From DASWOJ01 sp964242415 (GTDB lineage: Bacteria; Pseudomonadota; Alphaproteobacteria; Acetobacterales; Acetobacteraceae), in contig CAXTAT010000007.1 in the NCBI GenBank assembly GCA_964242415.1, positions 62,001 to 126,000 on the forward strand: DNA of 64,000 nucleotides. Reading direction: 5' to 3'. Numbering within the stretch: the first letter of the stretch is position 1; each line of letters starts with the position of its first letter. The notes beneath the pieces are model-generated. The model was not told where the DNA came from. It worked only from the letters and a program-made list of their open reading frames with translations, and searched no databases. A program made the translations under genes and the position numbers. Below, one piece after another: positions 51,575 through 61,108 of the stretch.

Positions 51575-54505
51575 TCACACGAAGCGGAAGTTCGCCGCCG
51601 TCAGCGCAGCCTGCGGCGTGCCGTCCAGCACGAACGTCGCGCCGCCGGGCAGGCTGACGGTGGTGTCGTTGGCGTCAAGCTGGAAGATGCTGACCTGCGC
51701 AAAGCTGGCGGCCTGCTTGGACTGGATCTGCAGCACGTCCGTCGCAGGGTTGAACCCGGTGATGACCGCCTCGCCAGGGTTGTTGGGGAAGAAGGCGCTG
51801 ACCGTCTCGGTCGTGCCGGCGACCAGGGCGTTGTTGTTGAACAGGCCATACACCAGGCTCGGACCACTGCCCGCGAGGGTGCCCGAGGTGATGGTTTCCG
51901 GCGTGATCGCGATGGACGGGCCACCTGTTGGCTGCGGCGCCGGGCCGCCGGTCAACTGGGCAAGCTGGGTGTTCACCAATGCCAGGTTGACCCCCGATTG
52001 CAACTCGGAGCGGTCGGCCGCGATCTCGACCAGGTTGGCCGGGCGGCCCAGCGCGGACTGGAACACCGCCGTCACGTCGGACGCCACCTCGGCGCTGCCG
52101 ACCAGGGCGGTCCGGGTGTCGGACAACGCGCCGCCATTGGCGATGCCCGCCACCGCCGCCTGCAGCTCCGATGGCGCCGGCGCGCGGCCCAGCACCGACT
52201 GGTAGGTGGCGGTGACCGCGCTGCCCTCCTCCGCGCTGGCGTTCAGCACGGCGCGCATGCTGCCCAGGCTGCTGCCGCCGCCGATCGCCTGCTGCACCGC
52301 CGGCAGCTCCGCCGTGGTCGGCGCACGGCCGAGGACGGCGGCGAACAGCGCCGTGACCGCGGCAGCCTCCTCCGTGCTGGTGCCGAGCGCCAGCCACAGG
52401 CTCGCCAGGCTGGCGGTGCCGGCCAGGGCACGCTCGACCGCCGGCAGCTCCGACGCCAGCGGCGCACGGCCCACCGTGTCGTTGAACATCGTGGTGACCT
52501 TGGCGGCGGCTTCGGCGCTGGTGGACAGAAGGGTGCGGAGGCTGGCGAGGGTGACGCCGCTGGCTAGGCCATTCAACGCCACCGGCTGCTCGGCCGCTGA
52601 TGTGCTACGGCCGACGACGGCCTGAAAGACCGCATTGACCGCCGCCGCCGCTTCGGCGCTGTTGGCCAGCACGCCCTGCAGACTTGTGAGGCTTGCGCCA
52701 TTGGCCAGGGCCTGGGCCACGGCGGGCACTTCCGCGGCGGTCGGCGCCCGGCCGACTGCGCCGATGAAGACGGCGGCAACCTTGCCAGCCGCCTCCGTGC
52801 TGGCGGCCAGGCTGGTGCGCAGGCCGGCGAGCGTGACGCCCCGGGCCAGCAGGCTTGCCGCAAGCTGCTGCTCCCCGGCGGCAAGGCCACGGCCGACCAC
52901 GGCCTGGAATACCCCCGCAACCGCGGCGGTCGATTCGGTGCTGGCCGCCAGCGTGCTGCGCATCCCGGCCAGGGTTGCGCCATTGGCCAGGGCTTGCCCG
53001 GCCGCGGGCAACTCCGAGGCGGTCGGTGCCCGGCCGAGGGTGTCCGTGAACACGCCGGTGATCCGCGCCGCCGCCTCCGCGCTGTTGGCGAGGGCGGTGC
53101 GCAGGCCGGCCAGGCTGGCGCCCGCGCTCAGGGCGTTCGCCTCCACCTGCTGCTCGCCCGCGACCAGCCCGCGGCCGACGACGGCCTGGAAGATCGCGGT
53201 GACAGCCGCCGCGGCCTCCCCGCTGCCGGCCAGGGCGCTTCGCAGGCCGGCGAGGCTGGCCCCGCTGACGAGCAGCGCCTGGTTCGACGCCAGCTCGCCC
53301 GGCGAGATCGGCCGGCCGACGACCGCCAGCCAAATGTTATACAGGTCCGTGCTGCACTCCACGCTGGTCGCCAGCGTGCTGCGCAGGGCGGCGATGGAGC
53401 CGCCTGTCAGCAGGCCCGCCCGCAGCGACGCCAGCGTGCCGGCGTCCGTGCCATGCCCCAGTATATCCAGGAACGCCTGCTGCAGCTCCGCCGTGGAGTT
53501 CACCGTCAGCGTGATGGTGGCCTGCACCGGGCTGCTTGCCCCCTCCAGGGATGCCGTCAGGGTCACCGTCCCATCAGCCAGGCCGGTGGGCAGGAACGAC
53601 CACGCGCCGGAGCCATTCGCCGTCACGCTGCCCAGCACGGTGGAGCCGGAGCGGATCGTCACCACCTCGCCCGGCTGGGTCATGCCGCTGATCAGCGGGT
53701 CGGTGACGGTTGCGCCCGGGATGCTGGCCAGCGAGCTGATCGTGGTGGTGGGGTTGGGGTCGATCAGGGCGTAACCGCCGGCCGCTAACGGGATGCCGCT
53801 GTCCTCCATGATTGCCAGGTCCAGGGCGGTGATCCCCTGGCCCGGCATCGCGATCGGATACAACAGGTCGGCGCGCAGCCGGGTCGGGTCGCTGGCAGTG
53901 CCGGCGGCGCCCACGTGATAATAGTTCGATCCGCTTCCCAGCCCGGTCGTCAGCGGCACCGGGCCGCCGTACACATACTCGGCCGCCGCCCCGGTGAAGA
54001 AGTCGCCGGCGCTGCTGGTGGTGGTGTGTGAGTCGAACGGGCTTTCGTAAAGGGTGTTCAGCACCCCGCTGCTGTTCCGGGTGCCGTCGAATGCGAAGCC
54101 ATGCGCCAGCTCGTGCTCGAACAAGGTGATGAGGTTGTATGGCGCGGTCTCGCTGGTGAGGCTGGACAGCAGCTCGGAGTTGAAATTTATGGTGATGTCG
54201 CTGGCGGCGACGTGGGTGCCGTTGCGAAGCGCGGCCGCGGCGTCCGACTGGGCCAACACATGGCCATCCGGCGCCAGTCCCGTGTCGGTTTCCTGGGTCG
54301 GTGCGCCTTCGGCCAGCTCGATCAGGCCGCTGGCGTTGGGCTTGCCCAAGTCGGAGATGTTGAGCTGCACCTCCAGGTTGCCGCCGGTGCCGAGGTATTG
54401 GCCCCATGTCGTGAGCGCGTCGTTCAGCGCCTGCTTGACGATGCTGTCCTGGGTATCCTTGGCGGCATTCGGGTCGGCGACGGATGTGCTGTAGGTGAAT
54501 GCCAT
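51575..54505 (-). CDS. Giant zinc-protease-like protein with 11 DUF4214-type repeats (paralogue 1)
   Basis: This 976-residue protein has no N-terminal signal. Residues 1-250 contain the zinc motif HELAH (131-135) followed by GFAFD, where Asp140 may be the third ligand. A bacterial Ig-like domain follows (about 265-335). Eleven tandem 47-residue units follow, with the core (V/A)FQAVVGRxxxAxExP...LAxGASLAGLRxxLAxSxEAAA; the last unit is partial. The C-terminus (GFNPATDVLQIQS...TAANFRFV) is RTX/type I secretion-like. It probably works outside the cell. Its paralogue is the next gene upstream, with 7 units. Confidence 0.8.
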   Translation of the reverse strand: MAFTYSTSVADPNAAKDTQDSIVKQALNDALTTWGQYLGTGGNLEVQLNISDLGKPNASGLIELAEGAPTQETDTGLAPDGHVLAQSDAAAALRNGTHVAASDITINFNSELLSSLTSETAPYNLITLFEHELAHGFAFDGTRNSSGVLNTLYESPFDSHTTTSSAGDFFTGAAAEYVYGGPVPLTTGLGSGSNYYHVGAAGTASDPTRLRADLLYPIAMPGQGITALDLAIMEDSGIPLAAGGYALIDPNPTTTISSLASIPGATVTDPLISGMTQPGEVVTIRSGSTVLGSVTANGSGAWSFLPTGLADGTVTLTASLEGASSPVQATITLTVNSTAELQQAFLDILGHGTDAGTLASLRAGLLTGGSIAALRSTLATSVECSTDLYNIWLAVVGRPISPGELASNQALLVSGASLAGLRSALAGSGEAAAAVTAIFQAVVGRGLVAGEQQVEANALSAGASLAGLRTALANSAEAAARITGVFTDTLGRAPTASELPAAGQALANGATLAGMRSTLAASTESTAAVAGVFQAVVGRGLAAGEQQLAASLLARGVTLAGLRTSLAASTEAAGKVAAVFIGAVGRAPTAAEVPAVAQALANGASLTSLQGVLANSAEAAAAVNAVFQAVVGRSTSAAEQPVALNGLASGVTLASLRTLLSTSAEAAAKVTTMFNDTVGRAPLASELPAVERALAGTASLASLWLALGTSTEEAAAVTALFAAVLGRAPTTAELPAVQQAIGGGSSLGSMRAVLNASAEEGSAVTATYQSVLGRAPAPSELQAAVAGIANGGALSDTRTALVGSAEVASDVTAVFQSALGRPANLVEIAADRSELQSGVNLALVNTQLAQLTGGPAPQPTGGPSIAITPETITSGTLAGSGPSLVYGLFNNNALVAGTTETVSAFFPNNPGEAVITGFNPATDVLQIQSKQAASFAQVSIFQLDANDTTVSLPGGATFVLDGTPQAALTAANFRFV

Positions 54506-54845
54506 GGCCGGCTCCCGGGGTGCAGCGCCGTCCGTGCTGCGGTTTCAAGGCCCTGCACATCACACGGCTGGAAGCAGACGTTAAGTTCGGATTTGTTCGA
54601 TTTGTCAGCGGTTTCCCGTCGGCTGCCGCTTCGGCTCGTCCGGCAGATGCAGATGGTCAGGGTGGAACCAGCGCAGCCGAAGCAGCCGGAAATGCGCCGG
54701 CACCGCAATGCAGGCCGCAAGGGGGCTCCCGCTCTCTCCGGGCTCAGCGCCCGCCTTTGGCATGAGGACACTGCCCGCCCCCTCTCACAGAGGGAGCGGG
54801 CGGGCTATGTTCCCCTACCAGGGCGGTCCCCTCCGCCCGCCACTG
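54506..54845. other. Intergenic region between the two repeat proteases
   Basis: This 340 bp stretch holds the promoter side of paralogue 1 and the 3' side of paralogue 2. It has no supported gene; the hairpin at 54773-54801 lies within it. Confidence 0.45.
54773..54801 (-). terminator. GC-rich hairpin downstream of paralogue 2
   Basis: The stem GCCCGC-C-CCCTCT/AGAGGG-A-GCGGGC has a three-base loop and one internal mismatch, 45 bp after the paralogue 2 stop. No T-tract follows, so it is only a probable terminator. Confidence 0.45.
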
Positions 54846-57200
54846 CTAGACGAAGTGGAAATTCGCCGCGGTCAGTGCGGTCGCCGGCGTCCCCTGCAAC
54901 AGGAACGTCGCGCCGCCAGGCAGGCTCACGAGGGTATCGGTGGCGTTCGGCCGGCTGAGGGTCAGTTGTGCGAAGCTGGTTGCCTGCTTGGACTCGATCT
55001 GGAACGCATCCACCGCCGGGTTGAAGCCAGAGATGATCGCCTTGCCCACCGCGCCGCCGTACTGGTCGGTCACGGTTTCCGCCGCGCTGGCAATCAGCGC
55101 GTCGTTGTTCAGCAGCCCATACACCAGGTTCGGCCCGGCGATGCCCAGGGTTGCCGGGGTAATGGCGATGACCGGGGCGCCTGCCGGCTGCGGCGCCGGG
55201 CCGCCGGCCAACTGGGCGATCTGGGCCTCCACCACCGCCAGGCTGATGCCGGATTGCAGTTCGGAGCGGTCGGCCGCGATCTCGACCGGGTTGGCCGGGC
55301 GGCCCAGCGCGGCCTGGACCGCGGCGGTCACGTCGTTCGCCACCTCGGTGCTGTTCACCAGCGCGGCCTTGGCGGCGGCCAGGGTGCCGCCGCCGGCAAT
55401 GCCCGCCTCCACTGCCTGGATTTCCGTAGGCGACGGGGTGCGGCCGAGCACGGATTGGTAGGCGGCAGTGACGGCCTTGCCCTCCTCCGCGCTGGCGCTC
55501 AGCACGGCGCGCAGGCTGCCCAGGCTGGCGCCGTTGGCGATGGCCTGCTCTACCGCCGGCAGTTCCGCCGCGGTCGGCGCGCGGCCCAGGACGGCGTTGA
55601 ACAGCCCGGTCACCGCCGTTGCCTCCTCCGGGCTGGTGCTGAGGACGCCGCGCAGGCTGGCCAGGCTGGCGCTGCCGGCCAAGGCGCCCGCAACCGCGGT
55701 CAGCTCGGCCGCCGTGGGCGCGCGGCCGACGGTGCCGCTGAACAGCAGGCCGATCTTGGCCGCGGCTTCGGCGCTGGTGGACAGGGTGGTGCGCAGGCTG
55801 GCCAGGCTGGCGCCTCCGGCCAGGGCGTTCGCCACCCCCTGCGGCTCGCCCGCCGCCAGCCCGCGGCCGACGACTGCTTGGAAAATGCTGGTCACTGCCG
55901 TCGCCGCCTCCGCGCTATTGGCCAGCACGCCGCGCAGGCTGGCGAGGCTGGCGCCGTTGCCCAGCGCCTGCTGCGCCACGGGCAGCTCGGCCGTCGTGAT
56001 CGCCCGGCCGACCACCGCCACCCACAGGTTATACAACGCCCGGCTGCCCTCCACGCTGGTGGCCAGGACATCGCGCAAGTAGGTGACGGAGCCGCCCGCC
56101 AGCAGGTTGGCCCGCAACCCCGGCAGGGACGCCGCGTCGAGCGGGCGTCCCACCACGTCCAGGAACGCCTTGTTCAGCGGGTCCAGGGTGTCGAGCGTGA
56201 AGGAGGTGCTGGTCAGCACCGCGCCGTTCGCGCGGGGAAGGGAGGCCGTGAGCGTGACCGCGCCATCGGCAAGGCCAGCCGGGCGAAACGCCCAGACGCC
56301 GCTGGCGCTCGCGGTCGTGGTGCCCAGCACCGTGGACCCGGACATGATCGTAACCAGCTCATATGGCTGGGTGACGCCGCCGATGACCGGGTCGGTCACG
56401 GTCGGACCCTGCACGGCGGCCAGGGACGCGACGGTGGTAGTCGGGGTGGGGTCGATCAGGGCGTGTCCGCCTGCCGAAATCGGGATGCCGCAATCCTCCA
56501 GGATGGCGACATCCAGGGCGGTGATCGACTGGCCCGGCATCGAGATCGGGTACATCAGGTCGTTCCGGAGCGACGCCGGGTCGGCGGCGGTTCCGGTCGC
56601 GCCGACATGGACGCCGTTCGACCCGGCGCCCAGCCCGGTCGTCAGCGGCACCGGGCCGCCATAGACGGACTCGGCCACCGCTCCGGTGAAGAAGTCGCTC
56701 GATCCATTGTCGTTGGACAGCACATCGAACGGCGTCTCACGGGTGCTGGCACCCAGTGACCCCGTGGCATTCCGGTAGCTGTCGAAGGCGAAGCCATGCG
56801 CCAGCTCGTGCTCGAACAGGGTGACGATGTTGTAGCCCGTCTCGGTCGCGATACTGGGCAGCAGCTCGGAATTGAAGTTGATCACGATGTCGCCGATGTC
56901 GTACGGCGTCCCCTTCGCCAGGTCGCTGACGGCGGCGGGTTGGAGCACGGCCCGGCCGTCCGGGGCGGTTCCGTTGTAGATGGACTCGTAGGGCGCGCCG
57001 TCGGCCAACACGATCAGGCCGTTTGCGCCTGGTGGACCCAGGTCCTCGATATTGAGGGCCACCTTCAGGGAGCCGCTGGTCCCGATGTATTGGCCCCAAA
57101 CATTGAGCGCGTTGTCCAGCGCCTGCGTGAGGTAGGCGTCCGGGCCGGCATCCGCCGCCGCTGAGGGATCATACAGCGATACGCCATAGATGAACGCCAT
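54846..57200 (-). CDS. Giant zinc-protease-like protein with 7 DUF4214-type repeats (paralogue 2)
   Basis: This 784-residue tandem paralogue has the same layout: N-terminal domain with HELAH at exactly 131-135 and Asp140, Ig-like domain, 47-residue repeats and the same C-terminal cap (GFNPAVDAFQIES...TAANFHFV). Only 7 repeat units are present, so paralogue 1 gained, or this copy lost, four. The first, second and last units align one-to-one between the copies; the extra units lie in the middle. A GGAG site precedes ATG 57200, and a GCGTGG/CCACGC hairpin (57217-57233) sits just upstream of it. Confidence 0.8.
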   Translation of the reverse strand: MAFIYGVSLYDPSAAADAGPDAYLTQALDNALNVWGQYIGTSGSLKVALNIEDLGPPGANGLIVLADGAPYESIYNGTAPDGRAVLQPAAVSDLAKGTPYDIGDIVINFNSELLPSIATETGYNIVTLFEHELAHGFAFDSYRNATGSLGASTRETPFDVLSNDNGSSDFFTGAVAESVYGGPVPLTTGLGAGSNGVHVGATGTAADPASLRNDLMYPISMPGQSITALDVAILEDCGIPISAGGHALIDPTPTTTVASLAAVQGPTVTDPVIGGVTQPYELVTIMSGSTVLGTTTASASGVWAFRPAGLADGAVTLTASLPRANGAVLTSTSFTLDTLDPLNKAFLDVVGRPLDAASLPGLRANLLAGGSVTYLRDVLATSVEGSRALYNLWVAVVGRAITTAELPVAQQALGNGASLASLRGVLANSAEAATAVTSIFQAVVGRGLAAGEPQGVANALAGGASLASLRTTLSTSAEAAAKIGLLFSGTVGRAPTAAELTAVAGALAGSASLASLRGVLSTSPEEATAVTGLFNAVLGRAPTAAELPAVEQAIANGASLGSLRAVLSASAEEGKAVTAAYQSVLGRTPSPTEIQAVEAGIAGGGTLAAAKAALVNSTEVANDVTAAVQAALGRPANPVEIAADRSELQSGISLAVVEAQIAQLAGGPAPQPAGAPVIAITPATLGIAGPNLVYGLLNNDALIASAAETVTDQYGGAVGKAIISGFNPAVDAFQIESKQATSFAQLTLSRPNATDTLVSLPGGATFLLQGTPATALTAANFHFV

Positions 57201-57304
57201 GGTTGATGCTCCTGGCGCGTGGCCTCTCCACGCAGCCGCCAGGGCGGACCATTACACGTCTGGGATCAGAGAGTAAGCTAGTTTCGCGGATATTTGCTGT
57301 TTTT

Positions 57305-58309
57305 TTAGCCGAGATGTCCCGACGCCTGAGCCAGCACCGCCCAGTTCGCCGCGCCATACTTCGCCTGCCAATCCCGGTAAAACCCAGCGCCCTCCAGCTT
57401 CGCCCGAAACGCCGCCTTGTCCACGTCGTTGAACAGCATCCCCTTGCCCTCCAGGTCAGTCCGCGTGCTGCTGTTCAGCGAGGCCAGGTCGGCCCGCTCG
57501 TCCAGCGCGCCCTGGTTCAGGTGCTTGGCCGCGACCGCCCGCATGTCCTCCGGCAGCGCCAGCCAGGCGCGGCGGTTCGCCAGCAGCCAGTAGCCGTCCC
57601 ACATGTGGCCGGTCAGGGCGAGGTACTTCTGCACCTCATACAGCTTGCTGCTCCAGATCAGCGCCAGCGGGTTCTCCTCGCCGTCGGCGATGTGGGTCTG
57701 CAGCGCCGAGTACATCTCGGCCACGTTGATGCTGATCGGGCTGGCGCCGAACGCCTTGAACATGCTGGTCCACAGCGGGCTGACCGGCACGCGCATCTTG
57801 AAGCCATCGAGGTCCGGGGGCGCCTGGATCGCCTTCGGGCTGCTGGTCATGTGGCGGAAGCCGTTATCCCAGATGCGGTCCATGGGAACGATGCCGGCCT
57901 TGGCAATGTCGGCCCGGATCAGTGCGCCCAGGTCCCCGTCCATCGCGCGCCACACGCTGTCGTAGTCGTTGAACGCAAATCCGATGCCGCTGATGCTGGC
58001 GACCGGCACCAGGGTGGACAGGATCAGGCCGGACAAGGTGAAGAACTCGACCCCGCCGGAGCGGAGCTGGCTTAGCACGTCGGTATCCGATCCCAACTGG
58101 TTGTTGGAGAACACCTGGATGTCCAGCGCGCCGTTGGTCTCGGCGCGGATGCGGCCGGCGGCCTCGGTGGCGCGCAGGTTCAGCGGGTGGGTGGCCGGAA
58201 CGTTGTTGGCGAGCTTGTAGCGGAAGGTGCTGGCAGCCCGGGCGCGGCCGATGGCGAAGGCGCCGGCTGTCGTGCCGGCAAGCAGCGTGCGGCGGTTAAG
58301 TGCGGCCAT
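57305..58309 (-). CDS. TRAP transporter substrate-binding protein (DctP family)
   Basis: This 334-residue periplasmic receptor is of the tripartite ATP-independent type. The Tat-like signal is NRRTLLAGTTAGAFA. Hallmarks are ANNVPATHPLNLRATEAAGRIRAETNGALDIQVF, LGSDTDVLSQLRSGGVEFFTLSG, MRVPVSPLWTSMFKAFGASP and EMYSALQTHIADGEENPLA. The Arg of MRVP binds the carboxylate ligand in DctP proteins. DctQ/DctM membrane partners are not adjacent, so this is an orphan gene. A cupin gene lies 134 bp upstream on the same strand. Confidence 0.92.
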   Translation of the reverse strand: MAALNRRTLLAGTTAGAFAIGRARAASTFRYKLANNVPATHPLNLRATEAAGRIRAETNGALDIQVFSNNQLGSDTDVLSQLRSGGVEFFTLSGLILSTLVPVASISGIGFAFNDYDSVWRAMDGDLGALIRADIAKAGIVPMDRIWDNGFRHMTSSPKAIQAPPDLDGFKMRVPVSPLWTSMFKAFGASPISINVAEMYSALQTHIADGEENPLALIWSSKLYEVQKYLALTGHMWDGYWLLANRRAWLALPEDMRAVAAKHLNQGALDERADLASLNSSTRTDLEGKGMLFNDVDKAAFRAKLEGAGFYRDWQAKYGAANWAVLAQASGHLG

Positions 58310-58443
58310 GAGGGTCCCCTCCGGTGGGCATCGTTGGCCCATCCATACCATCAGCGCCGGGGCAGCGGCAGGGGCGGCCGGTGGTTGGGACCGTGTGCGG
58401 AGCCGCCGTGCCGGAGGTCGCTCCGTTGCGCGGCGGCTTGAAC

Positions 58444-58788
58444 CTAGTCCGACCCGTCGCGCCCATGCACGGCGGCCGGGGGCGTCGTGGCCTCAATGGC
58501 AGTGAACGCCTCCAGGATACGATAGCTGTGTTCGGCACCGCGCGGCACGATCCAGGAGTCGCCGGGGTTGAGCAGGATCACCTGGCCCTCGGTGTGCAGC
58601 TCGGCGCGGCCGCTGATGGCGTAGCCGGCGCAGTCGTACTCCCGCGTGACCGGCGCCTGGTCGTGGCCCGGCGCCACCTCACGCCACATCCGCATGGCGA
58701 TGTGGGTGCCGGTGGCGAGATAGACCTGCCCGTCCGGTCCCTTGGGCGAGTGGCTGCTGTCCACCTTGATCACTGTCGTATCGCCCAT
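58444..58788 (-). CDS. Cupin-domain protein
   Basis: This 114-residue single cupin has conserved segments AGYAISGRAELHTEGQVILLNPGDSWIVPRGAEHSYRILE. PGDSWIVPRGAEHSY is cupin motif 2 (G-x-PxG-x2-H-x3-N region), and the Glu/His of VTREYDCAGYAISGRAEL is motif 1. It probably senses or modifies a small ligand. It may share a promoter with the TRAP receptor gene. Confidence 0.82.
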   Translation of the reverse strand: MGDTTVIKVDSSHSPKGPDGQVYLATGTHIAMRMWREVAPGHDQAPVTREYDCAGYAISGRAELHTEGQVILLNPGDSWIVPRGAEHSYRILEAFTAIEATTPPAAVHGRDGSD

Positions 58789-58950
58789 GCCGGCCTCCTA
58801 TGTTGCCGATGCCGAACGCCGCAGCGGGGGACGGGGTTGCAGGGGGATGGGGTTGCAGGGAGCCATGCCGCTGGTCAGATGCAGAAGGGGGTTGGGCATC
58901 GCTGACAGCCCAGCCTTTTAGAGCCCAGCCTTATAGAGCAGGAGATTGGC

Positions 58951-59406
58951 ATGACTGAACCCACGCCCGAGCTACGCCAGGCGCTGGCCGCCGCCGCCCA
59001 GCAATTCGGCGTCAGCGTTGAAGCCGTGCGGTCGGTTTTCGACGCCCTGGCGGCGGGCGGCGGCCGGATGGCGCAGTTCAACCACCCGGACCTGGGCGGC
59101 ATGGGCCAGTGGTCGCAGGGCGGCATGACCCAGGTGGGCGATATGTTCAACCAGAAGCTGAAGGAGCGCGTGGGCGCGCTCTGCGCCACCCTTGCGGGCC
59201 AGTTGCAGGGACTGGCGGACGGACCGCTGGCCGCACCGGCCGAGGGCTCCCCCCAGCCGGGTCCGACCGTTGAGGCCGAACCGGGCCGTCCCACCGCGGG
59301 CGACACGCTGGCCTTGATCGAGCGGCTGGCTGGCCTGCGGGAAAAAGGTGTGCTGACCGAGGACGAGTTCGCTGCCAAGAAGACGGACCTGCTCGCCCGG
59401 CTCTAG
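58951..59406 (+). CDS. SHOCT-domain protein
   Basis: This 151-residue protein ends in a SHOCT domain: DTLALIERLAGLREKGVLTEDEFAAKKTDLLARL. The middle is Gly/Met-rich (GGMGQWSQGGM), and the N-terminus is helical. SHOCT domains mediate oligomerisation. No catalytic motif is seen. Confidence 0.82.
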   Translation: MTEPTPELRQALAAAAQQFGVSVEAVRSVFDALAAGGGRMAQFNHPDLGGMGQWSQGGMTQVGDMFNQKLKERVGALCATLAGQLQGLADGPLAAPAEGSPQPGPTVEAEPGRPTAGDTLALIERLAGLREKGVLTEDEFAAKKTDLLARL

Positions 59407-59610
59407 CGGGCAGCCTCTGCCGCTGGGTTCAGGGCGCGGTCCAGGACACGTCTTGGCCGTCATCTCCGGCAATCTGGTGCTCGACAGCGTCGGCCTCCGC
59501 GTGTCCCTGGCCGACATCTGCCGCACCACCCGGCTGCGCCCGAAGTAGCCCCTACCCGTCGGCCGCCGCCCTGGTCTAGCCTGGCCTGCAACGAACCAGG
59601 AGCGTCCGCC

Positions 59611-60474
59611 ATGCCCATTCGCAAGCTGCTGCTGCCGCTGACCGGCACCGCCGCCGGGGAGAGCGCGCTGACCACCGCCCTGCTGGTCGCCCGCAAGTGG
59701 GACGCGCACCTGACCGCCCTGCACGTCCGGGTGGACAGCCGCGACGTGGCGCCGCTGGCCGGCGAGGGCCTGTCCGGCGCGATGATCGAGGATATGATGA
59801 CCGCCACCGACAAGGAGAGCACCGACCGCGGCAGCGCCGTCCGCGCCATGTTCGACCGCTTCGTGCAGGAGCACGGCGTCGTGGTGGCGCAGCCGCATCT
59901 GGGCGCGGGCGCCACCGCCGACTTCGCCACCGCCACCGGGCGGGAGGATGACCTGGTGGCGCAGCTCGCCCGCCTGGCCGACCTCACCGTCGTGCCGCAT
60001 CCCGAGGCCGGCGACGACGTGAGCAGCAGCGACGCCCTGCATGCCGTGCTGTTTGACAGTGGGCGCCCGGTGCTGATCGCGCCGCAAGTGGCGTTGCCCA
60101 CTATCGGCGCCCGGGTCTGCGTGGCCTGGAACGGCACCGCCGAGAGCGCCGCCGCCGTGCTGGCGGCACTGCCCTGGATGCAGCGCGCCCAGGCGGTCCG
60201 CGTGCTGGCCGCCGACGAGTATCAGCGCCGCGGCCCTGACGCCCGGGCGCTGTCGGCGTACCTCGACCTGCATGGCATACACGTCGAGATCGCGCAGTTC
60301 CGCCCCCTGGATCGCGAGGTCGGGCGCGGCCTGCTGATGGCGGCGAGGGAGTTCGGGGCGGACATGCTGGCGATGGGCGCCTACTCGCACTCCCGCCTGC
60401 GCCAGCTTATTCTGGGCGGCGTGACCCGGCATGTGCTGGAGAACGCGACGCTGCCCGTGCTGATGTGCCGATAG
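59611..60474 (+). CDS. Tandem-domain universal stress protein
   Basis: This 287-residue UspA-like protein has two alpha/beta repeats. The first, degenerate, starts IRKLLLPLTGTAAGESALTTALLVARKW. The second has VCVAWNGTAESAAAVLAALPW and the nucleotide-binding tail MGAYSHSRLRQLILGGVTRHVLENATLPVLM, matching G-x2-G-x9-G-T/S. It probably binds ATP and is induced by stress. It is monocistronic. Confidence 0.9.
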   Translation: MPIRKLLLPLTGTAAGESALTTALLVARKWDAHLTALHVRVDSRDVAPLAGEGLSGAMIEDMMTATDKESTDRGSAVRAMFDRFVQEHGVVVAQPHLGAGATADFATATGREDDLVAQLARLADLTVVPHPEAGDDVSSSDALHAVLFDSGRPVLIAPQVALPTIGARVCVAWNGTAESAAAVLAALPWMQRAQAVRVLAADEYQRRGPDARALSAYLDLHGIHVEIAQFRPLDREVGRGLLMAAREFGADMLAMGAYSHSRLRQLILGGVTRHVLENATLPVLMCR

Positions 60475-60579
60475 CCCCGGCTGGGCCGGCAAGCCTGTCG
60501 TCATTCCGCCTGTCGCCATCCCGGGGTGTTCCTGCCCTAACGCCGCCGCAATGGTCCGGCAAGATGAGGGAAACCAGGG

Positions 60580-60930
60580 ATGAACCAGGACATGGCGATG
60601 CGGAAGATCTTGACGGCTGCGGTGATGGCTGCGGCGTTGACCGGGCCGGCATTGGCGCAGGGCTTGGACGTGAACCGGTTTCTGGAGCGCAACGGGGTGC
60701 TGCCGCGCCAAGGCCCGGACCCGCGCGAGCAGCAGGATCACGACCGCCAGGTGTATGAGCAGGGCCGCCGCGATGAGCAGACCCGGCGCGAGGAGCACCG
60801 CCGCGAGGAGTTGAGCGGGCGCGACGGCGACCGCCGCGACGTGGAACGCGACCGCCGCCGCGAGGAGCGCCGCGAGTCCGACGACCAGCGCCTTCGGCAG
60901 GATCAGCGGGGGGAGCCGGGCCGCTACTAG
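60580..60930 (+). CDS. Secreted Arg/Glu/Asp-rich low-complexity protein
   Basis: This 116-residue protein has a signal peptide (RKILTAAVMAAALTGPALAQ). The mature part is mainly charged (REQQDHDRQVYEQG, RRDEQTRREEHRREEL, ERDRRREERRESDDQRL), a single long helix or disordered region. Start codons at 60580, 60592 and 60598 are possible. Function is unknown. Its TAG overlaps the stop of the antisense phzF remnant. Confidence 0.6.
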   Translation: MNQDMAMRKILTAAVMAAALTGPALAQGLDVNRFLERNGVLPRQGPDPREQQDHDRQVYEQGRRDEQTRREEHRREELSGRDGDRRDVERDRRREERRESDDQRLRQDQRGEPGRY

Positions 60931-61066
60931 ATCAGGTCCATGCTGGCGTTCAGGCCCTCGGCGTCCAGCACGACGGCGACGGGGTTGCCGCTGAGGGTGC
61001 GGTCGGTGAGCACGTCGGCGATGGCGTAGCGGCGGCGCGTGGTGGACTCCGGGCAGCATGCTGCCA
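60927..61066 (-). pseudogene. PhzF N-terminal remnant
   Basis: On the minus strand the segment reads RRYAIADVLTDRTLSGNPVAVVLDAEGL, the N-terminus of PhzF-family epimerases (DVFTDRPxxGNPxAVVLDAExL). It ends in a TAG a few codons later (60927-60929). The other ~250 residues of the family are absent. The GTG at 61066 gives a 46-residue product at most, so it is a truncated gene or fragment. Confidence 0.55.
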
Positions 61067-61108
61067 CATCATTCCTACGGCAGGCCGCCGTGCACGCAGC
61101 GGGAGGGG

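Noticed and set aside
59454..59548. Short C-terminal-like peptide (LVLDSVGLRVSLADICRTTRL) after the SHOCT gene
   Set aside because: It resembles the end of some Uma2-type proteins, but it is only about 31 codons long and no other part is present; too little to annotate.
58972..61059. 695-codon minus-strand frame
   Set aside because: It crosses the SHOCT, Usp and secreted-protein genes on the other strand and has shadow composition.
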